Notes: a model not told the origin generated them from the sequence alone. Positions 1 through 11,757 are shown, numbered from the stretch's first letter. The stretch is DNA of 64,000 bases from Margaritifera margaritifera (GCA_029931535.1 JAQPZY010001184.1:992001-1056000), one strand, 5' to 3'. Program-made: numbers and translations.

Positions 1-880
1 GGTCTAGTTGATCCCAGATGAAAATGGTGCTGCTCGGACATCCAATATGCCTGCCACAGTGGCCATCTTGAAAATCTTGTTATTGCTACTTCTCCTGAAT
101 GAATGGTCATATCAACATGAGATTTTCACTAAAAGACTTTTTATGATGTCTAGTTGGTCCTAAATGAAGATGGTGCAGATCTGATGTCCAGTATGGCTTC
201 CACAGTGGCCATCTTGAAAATGTTGCCATCACTACTCCTTCTGAACAGAAAGTCATGTTGACATGAGGTTTTCACCAGAAGAATGGTGTCTGGTTGGTCC
301 CAAATGAAATGGTGCTGATCTGATGTCCAATATGACTGCCATAGTGGCCATCTTGAAAATTCTTTTATTGCTAATCCTCCTGAGTGAAAAGTAATACTGC
401 CATGGGGTTTTCACCAGAAGACTTCTTAAGATGCATAGTTGGTCCAAAATGAAAATAGTGTTGATCTGATGTCCATGAATGGATGGTCGTATTAACATCG
501 GTTTTTTACTAAACAATTTCTTGTGATGTATAAGTTGGTCCTAATGGTGCCATTCACACATTCAGTACACCTGCCACAGTGGCCATCTTGAAAATCTTGT
601 TATCACTATTTCTTCTGGATGAATGGTCAAATCAGCATGGGGTTTTCACTGAAAGACTTCTTATGATGTTGAGTTGGTTGTAAATGATAATGGTGCCAAT
701 TTGACTTCTAATATGACTGCCTAAATGGCCATTTTGAAAATCTTGTTATCACTACTTCTCCTAGATCGTTGGTCATATCGACATTGTGCTTTCACCAAAA
801 GATTTCTTATGATGCCTAATTGGTACTAAATAGAAATGGTGCCAATCTGACAATTCTTGCTATCATTGCTCCTCCAAAAT
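1..880. repeat. Tandem array of a 140-148 bp repeat
   Basis: A block containing 'agtggccatcttgaaaat' followed by 'actactcctcctgaatg', 'ggttttcaccaaaagac' and 'ttggtcc...aaatg' recurs. The 'tggccatcttg' core is seen near 57, 204, 344, 578 and 726, with spacing of 139-148 bp and one degenerate unit between 344 and 578. The array may begin left of the window. A reverse-orientation copy lies at 58540-58770, so the family is also dispersed. Short open frames here look like chance. Confidence 0.75.
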
Positions 881-1423
881 GGAAAGTCATATCAACTTGG
901 GGTTAAAAGGAAGAAATGGTGTTATCTTGAATTCCTGGAAATTCATTTCAGCCTGTAGAGCATCAGTCCCTTCGAGGGACTATTGTTTTCTTTTACGTAA
1001 AGATAATTATTTTTCTTCAGCTAATATAAATCAGAGCAAGAATAAATTTTTAAAGCTATTTGAGAGCAGCAATTTTTTTTTACAAAAAGTTCCAGGCCTC
1101 CCCCTTTGAAATTAAATGGTCGGTTCCTAACATTTGTAATATTCTCATGTGAGTTCATGTAGATATGATCAATAAATGTTTGTGAAGCAGATGGTACTCA
1201 AATTGGAAAATTAACATGTTGTAAAAGCCAGTTTGTTTCCATAAAATCAATCCAGTGCTTTCAGATTTGTGTTCTGAGTAAATCTTTGTTAAAGTCAGAT
1301 TTGTGTATTGAGTAAATCTTTGTTAAAGTCACCTAAAATATCAACCTCCAACCCTTTGTAGGGTATAACAAGTTGATTTGTTTGTTGGATCATGAAGTCC
1401 AGAGAAATGATATCTGTATAATA
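881..1423. other. No gene seen; short direct repeat
   Basis: AT-rich sequence with no recognisable gene. The only structure is a 34-bp unit repeated twice in tandem at about 1261-1328 (tcagatttgtg...gttaaag). Confidence 0.4.
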
Positions 1424-2669
1424 CAGGGCTTAGGAAAATTTTCCAAGCACTTGTCCCTGGGACGAGTGAGTTACAAGAGTTATACTCAACACAGTACACT
1501 TCTCCGCTACACTGCTCACGTTTTTACTAAAGAACTGCAGGTACCTAATGCAAGCTTGTGACTGTGCAGCTTTATTAATACATTGTCATGCCAAAGTAAA
1601 GATGCCAGCATATATTTATATAAGTATGTAATTACTTTTCACAAGACAAATGTCAGTAACTTGCAATTGAAAGAATTCCAACCTTCTCAGTTTCCACCCA
1701 TTTTCATACTGAATGATCCATTTTGGTGAAACCTCTATTCTAGAGAGCTACACACGGGTGCCATAAAAAGGAAGATTGCTGATTGGCCAAAAGAATTGGA
1801 ACATTTCTAGGTCATTACCCCAACTAGATTTTAACCAATCAGCTGTTGTCTCGACATTCTCTGATTTATATATAGATTACAACAGCATGCATTGTGTGAA
1901 AGTTGGTGGGAATTGGCTGAGACTCTTAAAACACTCATTTCAAATGTAAGTTGGCAAAATTTTTCTTGTTAAAAGCAATTAGATACTTATTGAAATATCT
2001 GCTGGCATCTTCCCTTTGGTGTGGCAATGTACCAATAAAGTTTCAGTCTTGAAAATACCTGTTAACCTGTGGCAACTGTAACATTGCCTGACCAGATGAA
2101 AAATCACACAAATTTTGACATTCTCCATATCTTAACTTCGCAGAGGTCTGGCTCATAAAGATTTATGATAGCTCATTGAAAGGGAATCTTTCTCCAGATC
2201 ACAATGACACCTAAATTAGTGCAAAGTGTCACTGTAAATGCAAACACCATTAAGAAATTGAGGGCTAAGTGTGAAACTGCAACATAACATGTTCATAGTA
2301 TTTACCCATTTTAGTATCATGCTACCTGTGTAATAAAAACGAAGTCGTTTTCTTCGCAACATATTCTAGGCAGATTAGGCATAGGTTATTTATAACTGAC
2401 GCATGCCAAATATTAAGTGATGTTGAACTCTGGTGCTTGTTAAGGGTAGAAAATGCACTAAAATAGGTTATTTATAACTGACGCATGCCAAATATTAAGT
2501 GATGTTGAACTTTGGTGCTTGTTAAGGGTAGAAAATGCATTAAGATTTATTCTCAAGGTGCGATTCTGCATCTACTCGTTCTAGGGACGAGTACATAGTA
2601 AAGTTTTACTCTGCCCAGCTGATTGTTACCCAATCAGGATGAGCAGATGAGTGGTTTTCCTGAGCCCTG
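1424..2669. mobile_element. Non-autonomous TIR element, about 1.25 kb
   Basis: The left end reads CAGGGCTTAGGAAAA. The right end, reverse-complemented, reads CAGGGCTCAGGAAAA, a 15-bp terminal inverted repeat with one mismatch. The 'gggacgag' word also occurs just inside both ends. No coding sequence was recognised between them. The CAGGG terminus resembles hAT elements, but the 8-bp flanks (gtataata and ataattga) agree only partly, so superfamily and target duplication are unsettled. Confidence 0.5.
2381..2544. repeat. 82-bp tandem duplication
   Basis: A unit starting 'ataggttatttataactgac' occurs at 2381 and again at 2463 with only a few differences. The copies lie inside the 1424-2669 TIR element. 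Confidence 0.85.
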
Positions 2670-2676
2670 ATAATTG

Positions 2677-2850
2677 ATGTTTTGCTGTATTGGTTTACAG
2701 TTGTTTTCTAGCACTTTTGCTGTATTGATTCCCAGTTTTCTACCAGTTTTACTGTATTGGTTGCCATTTGTTATCTACCAGTTATTTACTGTATTGGTTC
2801 CCAGTTGTTTTCTACCAGTTTTACTATTATGGTTTCCAGTTGTTTTCTAG
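2677..2850. repeat. Tandem repeat, about 42 bp, roughly four to five copies
   Basis: Imperfect repeats of 'ttttgctgtattggtt...cagttgttttctacca' run up to about 135 bp before the first TRIM exon. They are probably intronic. Confidence 0.7.
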
Positions 2851-2984
2851 GTACACTGTATTAGATACATAATTTAAATAGAACTGTATATTGAATTAAT
2901 ATATTTGTTTCAAACTATGAAGGCAATACATTTTCAAACATAGGTTTCTGACTAACACATTTTTGGCAACATATTCTTTTCCAG

Positions 2985-3535
2985 GGCTAGACTGTCCATC
3001 ATGTAGAAAAACTTGTGCATTGGATCAAGAAATGGTGTCAAAACTTCCAAGAAATCTTGCCTTGGAAAATGTTGTGTTTCGTTTCCAAGAAATGCAGAGC
3101 CAAAATTTGACTTTGAGAAGAAGTCTGGATCTGTCAGTGGACACACCAATTCTGAATTGTCCTTTTAGTCCTGATATGTTGGAGATACCAGAATTTTGTG
3201 ATATGGATTTGACAGAAATGTGTGGACTCTGTGAAGAGAATTCTCAGAATGTAGCAGAATATTTCTGTGAACAGTGTTGTGTGGCATACTGCAGACATTG
3301 CTTACAAAACTTTCACCCCAAGCGGGGCCCCTTAGTTCACCATCGACTGAGGAGGCCCGCTAAGGGGGAGACCGTTGATAAACCAGCATTCTGTCTGGAT
3401 CATGAAACGGAAGTAGCTGCTATTTTCTGTGATCAGTGCAAATCTCTTGTTTGCCATTTATGTGTTTGTGATGGACTTGGGAAACATTCTCATCATAAAA
3501 TTCTCTCTTTGGATACAGCCTGGAGACAAGCCAAG
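2985..3535 (+). CDS. TRIM-family E3 ligase, exon with RING end, B-box 1 and B-box 2
   Basis: Coding exon of a tripartite-motif ubiquitin ligase. The acceptor is a pyrimidine tract then ttttccag at 2984, and the donor is AAG|gtaggt at 3535/3536. The reading frame enters in phase 1 and leaves in phase 0, giving about 183 residues. It opens with the last RING cysteine pair (C-P-S-C) and the conserved LPRNLALENVV-type segment that follows RINGs. B-box 1 begins at nt 3221 (CGLC...CEQC...C-x2-C...H) and B-box 2 at nt 3392 (C-x2-H...CDQC...C-x2-C...H-x2-H). The spacing resembles MID/TRIM9-type double B-boxes. An open frame continues past the donor into the intron and should not be included. The first RING half must come from an upstream exon, probably outside the window. 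Confidence 0.9.
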
Positions 3536-3979
3536 GTAGGTGTTTTACTCAGTTGGGAATTTAATCTCTATGATCTTATTAGGAACTTTGGGTGGTCAGA
3601 GTTATGGCCCCTTTTGACTTGCATTTCATATATAAGTGAGGTGTACATATAAGTTTATCACTGCTAGAAAAGTAGGTCACAATGACCAATTTTTCATGCT
3701 CCAGTGATTACATCTATGCTTTTTATTTAACTCCATATATCTGACTTTGTTGCTTGTATGATGATGAAGCTTTATAACTGCATTCATATTTAGGTCCAAT
3801 ATTACCACATATGAACATGAAAAAGAAGCTCACATTAACCTACTTTTCATTGCTCTATTGACTATACTAGGTTTTTGGATCATGCACTTAGTGTGACTAA
3901 AGATAATGTTCAAGATTGTCGAGTTGGGTGTAATACAGGTGTATATTGCTCAGGTTCTTTTGTCTACTGACATAAACTA
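3536..3979 (+). other. Start of the large TRIM intron, no further gene seen
   Basis: Intron sequence begins at the gtaggt donor. No repeat family or gene was recognised before the palindromic MITE at 3980. The intron runs to 22473 and holds most of the mobile DNA described below. Confidence 0.5.
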
Positions 3980-4180
3980 CCATATATACTCTAATATAAT
4001 TCAGATCCAAATGCAAACAACATTTGCATAATGCGCTGGCAGATCAGGGTCTATGTTGTTTGTTCTACTGATTAGTCATTGCAAACTGCATAGATCCAGA
4101 TCTGCCGGTGCATTATGCGATGGCAGATCTGGGTCTATGCAGTTTGCAGTTGGTATGAGCTTATACGCGAGTATATATGG
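3980..4180. mobile_element. Double-palindrome MITE, copy 1 (subfamily I, B-A order)
   Basis: Flanked by TA on both sides. The ends are CCATATATACTC and, at the right, GCGAGTATATATGG (inverted). Inside lie palindrome B (right arm GGCAGATCAGGGTCTATG; its left arm is partly deleted), a spacer containing ctactgattagtc, and palindrome A (CTGCATAGATCCAGATCTGCC / GGCAGATCTGGGTCTATGC). The family is described in the findings. Confidence 0.85.
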
Positions 4181-4734
4181 TATACATTTGAGCTATACCT
4201 TTCAGCTTACTGGTGGCAACACTTTAAAAAATAAATACCAATTAAATAAGTTTTGTCAAATGAAATTTGTGTTTTAGTTCTATCTTTTAATTCGGTTTCA
4301 GTGTAATCATCATAAATGCAATATGCCCTCTTGTATTTAAACGGGAATAGATATCATTCAACCGTCACAGCTTTGTCCGTGAGCATTTCCGTGACAACCT
4401 AATTAAGTGCCGACTGTTTTTTTTTATATCTCCAACTAGCATAAGTATTTGTTGTTGTTACACCCAATTAAATGCAGGCCTGCTTTGTATTATCACGTTA
4501 ATTACGTCTTTTGTATCAAATCAAATAAAGGGAGTGGAATAAAAGAAAAGTTAATAGGTCAACTCTCTGAGTGGCAATAAATTGCCACTCAGAGATTTCC
4601 TCAGGGATGAGGATAAACAGCCCCTTTACTCCCCCTGTGGTTTTCTCGATGTCAGGTGCCGCTGGCAGCGGAGATGGCATCCCATTCTTAATTTTTTTTT
4701 TTAGGTCCCTCGGTAACTCGCGCCCTCGCTTATA
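4181..4734. other. Intron with a perfect palindrome, no gene
   Basis: No gene was recognised. It contains the 32-nt perfect palindrome at 4564-4595 and a T-run near 4690. Confidence 0.4.
4564..4595. repeat. Perfect 15-bp inverted repeat with 2-nt loop
   Basis: TCTCTGAGTGGCAAT, then AA, then its exact reverse complement. It is isolated from the MITE family and lies just beyond the 3' side of the minus-strand LINE. Confidence 0.9.
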
Positions 4735-7425
4735 GTGCGGTCTATGTTTCTGGACCCCATTGTGTGCGAGTTATCGAGTGAGAGGTGTATCATATTTAGT
4801 CCTTCCTCGTTCTCTGGGGATACTAGTATATCACATTTAATTCTCTCTTCTTTACCACCCCATACAAATTTAAATAATGTACAATTTAGTTATGCTTCAA
4901 CATTTGCTGATGGATTTGGAAGTACTGAAAAAAGATGTATGAATATGGGCAGAACAAGAGTTTTTACAACAATTACCTTACCAACTACTGACATGTCTTT
5001 GACTCCAGCTTGCGAGTATTTGTTTTGCCTTCGTTAGTTTCTTCATATAATTAATTTCCACCATTTGTTGTAAATCTGGAGAAATATCTATGCCAAGGAG
5101 TGTAAAGTTAGAATAAGACCAATTTAGGCCCATATAGGGACATATTCTTTCATTAGAAAATTTCTTGTTTCCAATCCAAATAGCCTTTGTTTTTGTTATG
5201 TTACATTTAAATCCAGATAATATAAAAAACCTTGCAAGATATTTATAGTTGCTTTAAGAGAATGTTGAGATCCATCAAGAAGAATAAAAGCATCATCGTC
5301 ATACTGACTCAATTTATATTCACTGACATCAAAGATGAGTCCCCGTACATCCACATTTTGCTTTAAAGTTATAGCTAAAATCTCAACACTGTTGATAAAC
5401 AAATAAGGCGCAAGGGGATCTCCTTGACGACATCCTCTTTCAAGTCTAAAAAATGATGACATATGCCCATTACTTATAACACAACTTTTAGAGTTATTAC
5501 AAAACAGTTTAAACCACTTACAAACAGAATCACCAAAGTTAAAAGATTGTAAAGCTTTTCCCACAAAGCTCCAGTTAATTGAGTCAAAGGCTTTTTCAAA
5601 GTCTATTAACAATAATAAACCATATCTATTTTCGTTCTCTAGTTGATCCATGATATCGTATAATAGCCTGGTATTTTCTCCAATGAATCTACCATTCATA
5701 AATCCTTTTTGAGTATCACTGATTATTGATGTAAGAACTTTTTTAATCCTAGCTGCAATGGCTCCCGAAGCAATCTTACAGTCAGTATTTAAAAGTGATA
5801 TAGGTCTCCAATTTTTAAGTTATCTCCTGTCTTTTTCTTCCTTTGGTAGACATGTGATGACTCCTTGAGTCTGAAAATCTGAAAACTTTCCTACAGTATA
5901 TCCATAATTTATTGATCTGCATAGAAATCCCCCAAGAGTCTTCCAAAAGAATTTATAGAACTCTACAGTGAATCCATCTGAGCCAGGACTTTTTCCATTT
6001 TCTATCCATTTTAGAGACATACTGTATTCATTAATTGTAAGTAGACCCTCATATGATTCTCTTTCCTCTTGAATAAGTTTAATATTGTGATTAAAAAATC
6101 TATTTTGAGTTTCTTGAGTATCCTCAACATCAAGCCGAGCAATGCTACTTTTGTACAATTCCATATAAAACTGTATTTGGGCTTCTAAAATATCTATTTG
6201 GCCTGATATATTTGTCCCATCATCTAAAATAATTTCCTTTATTGTCTTATTGACATAATTTCTTTTTTCAAGATTTAAAAAGTATTTGTACTTCATGCTT
6301 TTTTCTCCAAATTCATACCTTCTAGCTTTGGATGTTATATAACACCTTCTATGTATTTTTTTCTAGATTCCTCTAATTCTGCTTTTTTTTTTATATTTCT
6401 AAATGTTCCAGAGTTTCTCCATCTATGTTATTTGACAGTCCCCTATGAATTTCTATTATTTCCTGTTAAATTTTCTTTAATTTTACCGCTTTCTCTTTTG
6501 TTTTCCTAATAGAATAACATATAGTTTCAGATCTTATTTTCATTTTCAAAATTTCAAGGAACATTTTGATCATTACAGGAAAGAGAAACATGGAGAGAGT
6601 CATCTTTATTTCTCCTACATAATATTCATTTACAGTATCAGTTAATCACTTTTTGACCAAATCAGTATATTCAATATTCCTCAACAGTTCGGCATTAAAT
6701 TTCCAATATCCTTTTCCCCTTGGACATGTTGAAAAAGCCACACTCGAAACAATAGCTGAATGATCAGTCTTATACCATGGTAAGATACACACATCAGCTG
6801 TATACATATGAATATCATCAGATACAAGAAAATAATCTAATCTACTTTGTTTCAAGGGAGATTTTTGCCTCCAAGTATACATCTTTAAGTCGTGTTTGGA
6901 ATTTCGCCAGGGGTCAATTGATTCCTATTCGTTTTTCAGGTCTTGAATTGCTGCTCTAGACTATTGGTATTTGTCATGTAAAATATTATAAGTATCCAAA
7001 TCTAAGTCTTGAACAGTACTCCAATATCCACACATTACAATTGATGAGTTCTCAAAAACTAAAATCTCCTCATTTAACTTTCTAAAAAAGCTCGGATTGT
7101 CATCATTATAACCATACAAATTCACGAGGGTTATTCTGTTGCCATTAATTGTAATATCTAAAATAATAAATCTCCCTTGACTGTCACATCTTTCTCTATG
7201 AATCACAAATTCAAAATTATTTCTAAATAATATTGCGACCCCAGCACTATTACTAGAGCAGTGGCTAAATATACATTTGTATCCCCATTCAGCAGCCCAG
7301 AATTTTTCATTGTTCTTTGTACTACGAGTTTCTTGTAAACACACTACAGAAACATTATTTTGTTTTATCTAATGGAAAATATCCCTTCATTTAAAGATTG
7401 AACCTTGCAGGCCTCTAACATTCAT
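4735..7425 (-). pseudogene. Decayed LINE ORF2 (endonuclease + reverse transcriptase), L1/Tx1-like
   Basis: Read right to left, the broken frames run from NVRGLQ near 7425 (start of an apurinic-type endonuclease), CLQETR near 7340, and the SRLDYFLVS and TDHSAI motifs (6830-6760). Reverse transcriptase follows: KSPGSDGF (5990), FEKAFDS (5590), RGCRQGDPLAPYLF (5430), the catalytic block QYDDDAF (5300), then the KTKAIWIG thumb region (5190) fading near 4735. At least four frameshifts or stops separate the pieces. The arrangement resembles the L1/Tx1 group of non-LTR retrotransposons. The usual A-D-D core is D-D-D here. It is inserted antisense in the TRIM intron and is non-functional. Confidence 0.85.
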
Positions 7426-7879
7426 AGATATAATTATTATGTTATTATACATGAAAACAACAGAAATTTTACATGTACATGTTCTTATACAAGAATACAT
7501 GAAGTAGTTATCACCTCGTATTTATCATACGCATGGCTTTCACACTCACACAAAATACAAACATCCGTCATAAAATCATCCATGCCGTTACAATACAAGC
7601 TGTAGATTTGGCTGCAGTTAACATTGATACAGTGGACGATAGACAACAAGTGAAACGAATCCATGTGAGATAACTCTTATGTAACTCCGACAGACCTTTC
7701 CTGAGCTAAATCAGTTTAGTGAACCAATAGACACAGAAAAATACGAGTATAAGTTACAAATGAATGAATGAAAGAAAGGGGTAAAATGGAAGAAAAAGAA
7801 AGTATGAATGAGAGTATACATGGATGTGGTGAGTGATTGAATGAATGAGTGAGGATGGGAGACTGAAAAATTGATTGTG

Positions 7880-8430
7880 GATGAGTAGTGTTGAAAATGA
7901 TGAGTGAACGACTGAGTAAATAAATTTGTATATGAGTGAAAGACGATTTATGAATTAGTGAGTGAATTGATTAAGGAAAGATATGACACAATGGATGAGT
8001 AAATAAATGTGTATATGAGTGAAATATGATTTATGAATTAGTGAGTGAATTGATTAAGGACATATATGACACAATGGATGAGTAAATAAATGTGTATATG
8101 ATTGAAATATGATTTATGAATTAGTGAGTGAATTGATTAAGGACATATATGACACAATGGATGAGTAAATAAATGTGTATATGAGTGAAATATGATTTAT
8201 GAATTAGTGAGTGAATTGATTAAGGACATATATGACACAGTGGATGAGTAAATACATGTGTATATGAGTGAAATATGATTTATGAATTAGTGAGTGAATT
8301 GATTAAGGAAAGATATGACACAATGGATGAGTAAATAAATGTGTATATGAGTGAAATATGATTTATGAATTAGTGAGTGAATTGATTAAGGACATATATG
8401 ACACAATGGATGAGTGAATAATGAATCTAT
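7880..8430. repeat. 83-bp minisatellite, about six copies
   Basis: A unit containing gtgagtgaattgattaagg, acacaatggatgagtaaat and gtgaaatatgatttatg repeats at 7958, 8041, 8124, 8207, 8290 and 8373, exactly every 83 bp, with few substitutions. Looser 'atgagtg' words precede it from about 7760. It sits between the ORF1 and ORF2 remnants of the minus-strand LINE. Confidence 0.9.
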
Positions 8431-8576
8431 GGATTAATGACAGAACTGATGAGGGAAAGAAGTAACTTATAAAAAATATAAAAAATTAGAGTAGAAAGGG
8501 GAGCAGCAAAATGTAAGTTCACATACATATTTGGCCAATTTCATGAGTTCATACAGTTGCAAATTGCACTTACATT

Positions 8577-9165
8577 CTAAATTTTCTCATCAATTTCATC
8601 ATAAATGTCAAATTTCATCCTTTTTCCTGATTTGGTTTTACCATACACGAGACCATTAAGGTATATTGCACTGTCAATCTCCTGATGCTTGGTTAATTTA
8701 TTGACAAGTTCAATATTCATCCTGGTCACATCCTCTATCAGACTAATTCCTTTGTCTTTGTTTGAAATCCTTCTGCTTCCAGATAATTGGAAGTTTACAA
8801 TCCAGACTTCAGAATTTGACAATCACTGGCCTTGGCTGTCCCTGTTGGCCTGAGATCCTATGCACTGCCACTATATCCCTGTTATCTAAGTTCATCCTTG
8901 TGACTTCCTTCACCAATTTCGGAATTCTCTCTCTCAAATTTTCATTTTCCTCCTCCTCCAGCCCTAAAACTATCAAATTCAGCTTCCTTGAATATTCTTC
9001 AAATCGGTTTGAAGCTGCACTTGCTTGCTTCGATCTCCTGTCAGAATCTTTCAGATCACTCCTCATTTTGTCATTTTCCTTCTTTGCTTCTTATAATTTT
9101 CCTCGCAATTGGTGGTGTTCAAATTCCAGTGAATCAACCCTACAATGTACGATGTCCACCCTGAT
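8577..9165 (-). pseudogene. LINE ORF1 remnant (coiled coil + RRM-like nucleic-acid-binding protein)
   Basis: Two minus-strand frames (9066-8809 and 8822-8577) look like one protein split by a frameshift near 8815. The first has a charged helical region, then RKLNLIVLGLEEEENENL and VHRISGQQGQPRPVIVKF, the signature of the RRM-like domain in LINE ORF1 (transposase-22-like) proteins. The second continues with KDKGISLIEDVTRMN and SGKRMKFDIYDEID, the usual C-terminal part. It lies 5' of the ORF2 remnant on the same strand, so both belong to one old LINE interrupted by the minisatellite. Confidence 0.75.
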
Positions 9166-9189
9166 ATTTATGTTGTTTGGCCAGTAAAC

Positions 9190-10189
9190 ATAAAAATATT
9201 TACTCAAAAAACGAGAAAATATATTTAGTGGACTTGAGAAATTAGGTAAATTTCAAACAGAAAACAACTGCTCCCCAGAAAATCTTAGGATGATTTGCAG
9301 TTTTACAAAGGAATACATGTACTTAACACATTAACATACACTAGTAAATAACTAAAAAATGATTTTTTTTTAAAAATCCAAAATATTTCCAAAAGTTGGA
9401 TTTGGCCCGAATATCTTTCACAACATCCCATTTGGCCACCATGTTGGCATACATGACACGTCAAACATGTGATCAAAGGTCATCAGTATAATTATCTTTG
9501 TAATATTCAAATTTGTGACAAATAACAACTGTTTTGTAAAAAAAGAAAAAAAAAAACGGACAAGATTACATGGGAATTTCCATACATTTCTTTCTGACAG
9601 AAATTATGGAAGTACCAGTACAGTGACAAAGTAACATGGTATGTACCACCAGAAAAAAATACAGCGGTAAACAGGTATACTGGTAATACTGTGCACCTCT
9701 AATGATTAGCATGATTTCATGGACAATTTATGCTCGTTTTCACACCCATCAACGAATGAAGTACCCTGCATACTTTTGTATTTCTCTGAATACTCAGTGC
9801 AGAAAGTGTACATCATCACAGCCTTTCCTTTGTCATCCTTCAACAATTTGTATGCATTTTCCCAGCATTTCTGGTACTTTCTTGTTCTCTTCTCGTGATA
9901 AAAGTACACTGTACAATCACACTCTTGTCATCATCTAGTTTCTGATGTTTCAGTGGCAGCTGCGCACATTGCTTAAACTTCCTCATTTTTCCAATGGTCA
10001 CCACATAATGCATTGAATATTTATCAACAAACATATTATTTGGTATAATTTTGGATTATTTGTTGAGTCGGCCAATATGAACTTTTCTGATTGGCAAATA
10101 CTAGACTCGTACCCTAATCATTTGTCATCATCCATATTGAAATCAGTATTTGGGGCTGGTACACCAGGCTAGTTCCAGCCATGTACACT
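9190..10189. other. Intron, no recognised gene; possible decayed coding trace
   Basis: On the minus strand, 10034-9706 shows two overlapping frames that read as one lysine-rich sequence split near 9905 (VIVQCTF then FYHEKRTRKYQKCW). I do not recognise it. It could be a transposon remnant or chance. The rest is unassigned AT-rich sequence. Confidence 0.25.
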
Positions 10190-10975
10190 GTATGTGAAGG
10201 TGTCAATTTTGAGACTAAAATCAGAAAAAAACTTTAAATGACTTCTTCTTCTCCAAAACTGTAGAATTTGATTAAACTTGATAGCATTCTAGCATTAAGA
10301 CCTTCAAGGGCCACTGTTATTAAAAGTAGAAAAGCTTTTAAATGGCTTCTTCAAACATGCTGAACAGAAATTGATGAAACTTGATAGAAAGCATCCAGGC
10401 ATGAAGATCTTTCATTTATGGTCACTGGTACTAAAAGGCAAAAAACATTAACTAGCAAGCAACTTTTACAGAACTGCTGAATAAAATTTGAACATCCTGG
10501 AATAGAGGGCTTTGAAGTTATGATGCTGATCCACCATCAAATATGGCCACCATTATCAAAAATTTAAAATTTATTAAATGACTTCTCCAAAACCGTTCAA
10601 CAGAATTTTATCATATTTGTCAAAAAGCATGCTGGCACAAAGATCTTTAAAATGTATACAAGTGATGTTGAACTGCCATCAGATATGGTCACCATTACTA
10701 AAAAGAGAGAATTCTTTAAATTATTTCATCTTCAAAACTGTTGAATACAATTTGTCCAACTGTGAAATAATACATTCTCACAAAAAGACCTTTAAAGTCT
10801 GTACATTAGATGATGCTGATCCACTATCAAATATGGCTACATTGCTAAAAATAGAAAAAGGTTTAAAAGCTTTTCCACAACTGCTGCATAGAATTTGACT
10901 AATCTTAATAGAAAGCATTTTGGTCTGAAGACCTTTCAAATTTTTACAAATGGTGCCAATACATAATCATATATG
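10190..10975. repeat. Tandem repeat array (about 115-125 bp unit), left part
   Basis: Repeated blocks read 'aatggcttctccaaaactgctgaatagaatttgac', 'cttgatagaaagcat', 'aagacctttcaa', 'gatgctgatccactatcaaatatgg' and 'tactaaaaatagaaaa' in order, about six times. The array continues at 17741-18120, so the LTR element was inserted into it. Confidence 0.8.
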
Positions 10976-11730
10976 TGTTATGTATGATGTTTATATAATA
11001 TTATAAATATTTTTGGAAATTATAAATGTTTCTTCACTTTAATATTTGCTTAAATCTTTATGTTTATCAGGAAAAACATGTTTAACTAGTGTCCTTGAAT
11101 TAGGTTGTTTTGATCAATATGTTTTCTCAATTTGAAGGTCAAGGTTGATTTTTGTTTACAAGTAAAAATTCCATTAAGATGACTCATATTCTAGAACATT
11201 CTGTCATGTGACCAATCTTTATATATACCATGTTTGGTGGATATTTTTTCAGTTTTGACATTACCATCAGTCTTGTAAAGAGCTATTACAGTTGTGAAAA
11301 TTCATTCCAAATTCTAAGAGAGGAATTATTTTAAATATTCATTGGATTATAACAGTGCTCATAAACTTTTGGATTTTGGATTTTTAATTGATGATTTTGG
11401 AATTTATGTGAACTTATATTCAGATATTTTGGAACACTTCATTTTGACATCAGCACATCAAAGATTACTAGTACATCAGGACTTTGGAGACCATTAGCAC
11501 ATCATAACATTCAAGGACACAGCCGTGAATTCGGAACATTCTATATTTAGGACTTGTGATTAGAACAATCATTCTTATTGGATTATTAGGATTTCAAAAC
11601 ACATTACTGTAAGTGACTTTTTGATTTTTCATTTTAATTATCTAGTAATAAATTGCTTGTTGATTTTTACTTGATTTGTTGGTTTCACTTTCTTTCTGTT
11701 ACATTTTTCTTAGACCATAGAGTCGTAACA
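10976..11730 (+). repeat. 5' LTR (755 bp)
   Basis: Begins TGTTATGTATGATG and ends GTCGTAACA, with the inverted 5-mer TGTTA/TAACA at its ends. A TATA-like tttatatatacc lies at 11218-11229 and an AATAAA at 11647-11652, a sensible U3-R layout. Compared with the 3' LTR by eye, the only difference is T at 11242 versus C at 17252. Confidence 0.95.
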
Positions 11731-11735
11731 GAAAT

Positions 11736-11757
11736 TGGGGGCTCGTTGTTCCGGGAT
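11736..11757 (+). other. Primer-binding site, tRNA-Pro-like with a 4-nt interruption
   Basis: Five bases after the LTR the sequence reads TGGGGGCTCG, then TTGT, then TCCGGGAT. The two outer blocks together equal the known primer site complementary to the 3' end of tRNA-Pro. The central TTGT is extra. Either a variant tRNA is used or this copy carries an insertion. Confidence 0.6.

Noticed and set aside
253..516. 87-codon minus-strand frame in the left array
   Set aside because: It spans repeat units and has no motif; it is a by-product of the tandem repeat.
3980..4277. Recurring short frames (such as LISHCKLHRSRSAGALCDG) across the window
   Set aside because: They recur because they translate the palindromic MITE in different copies; not a gene family.
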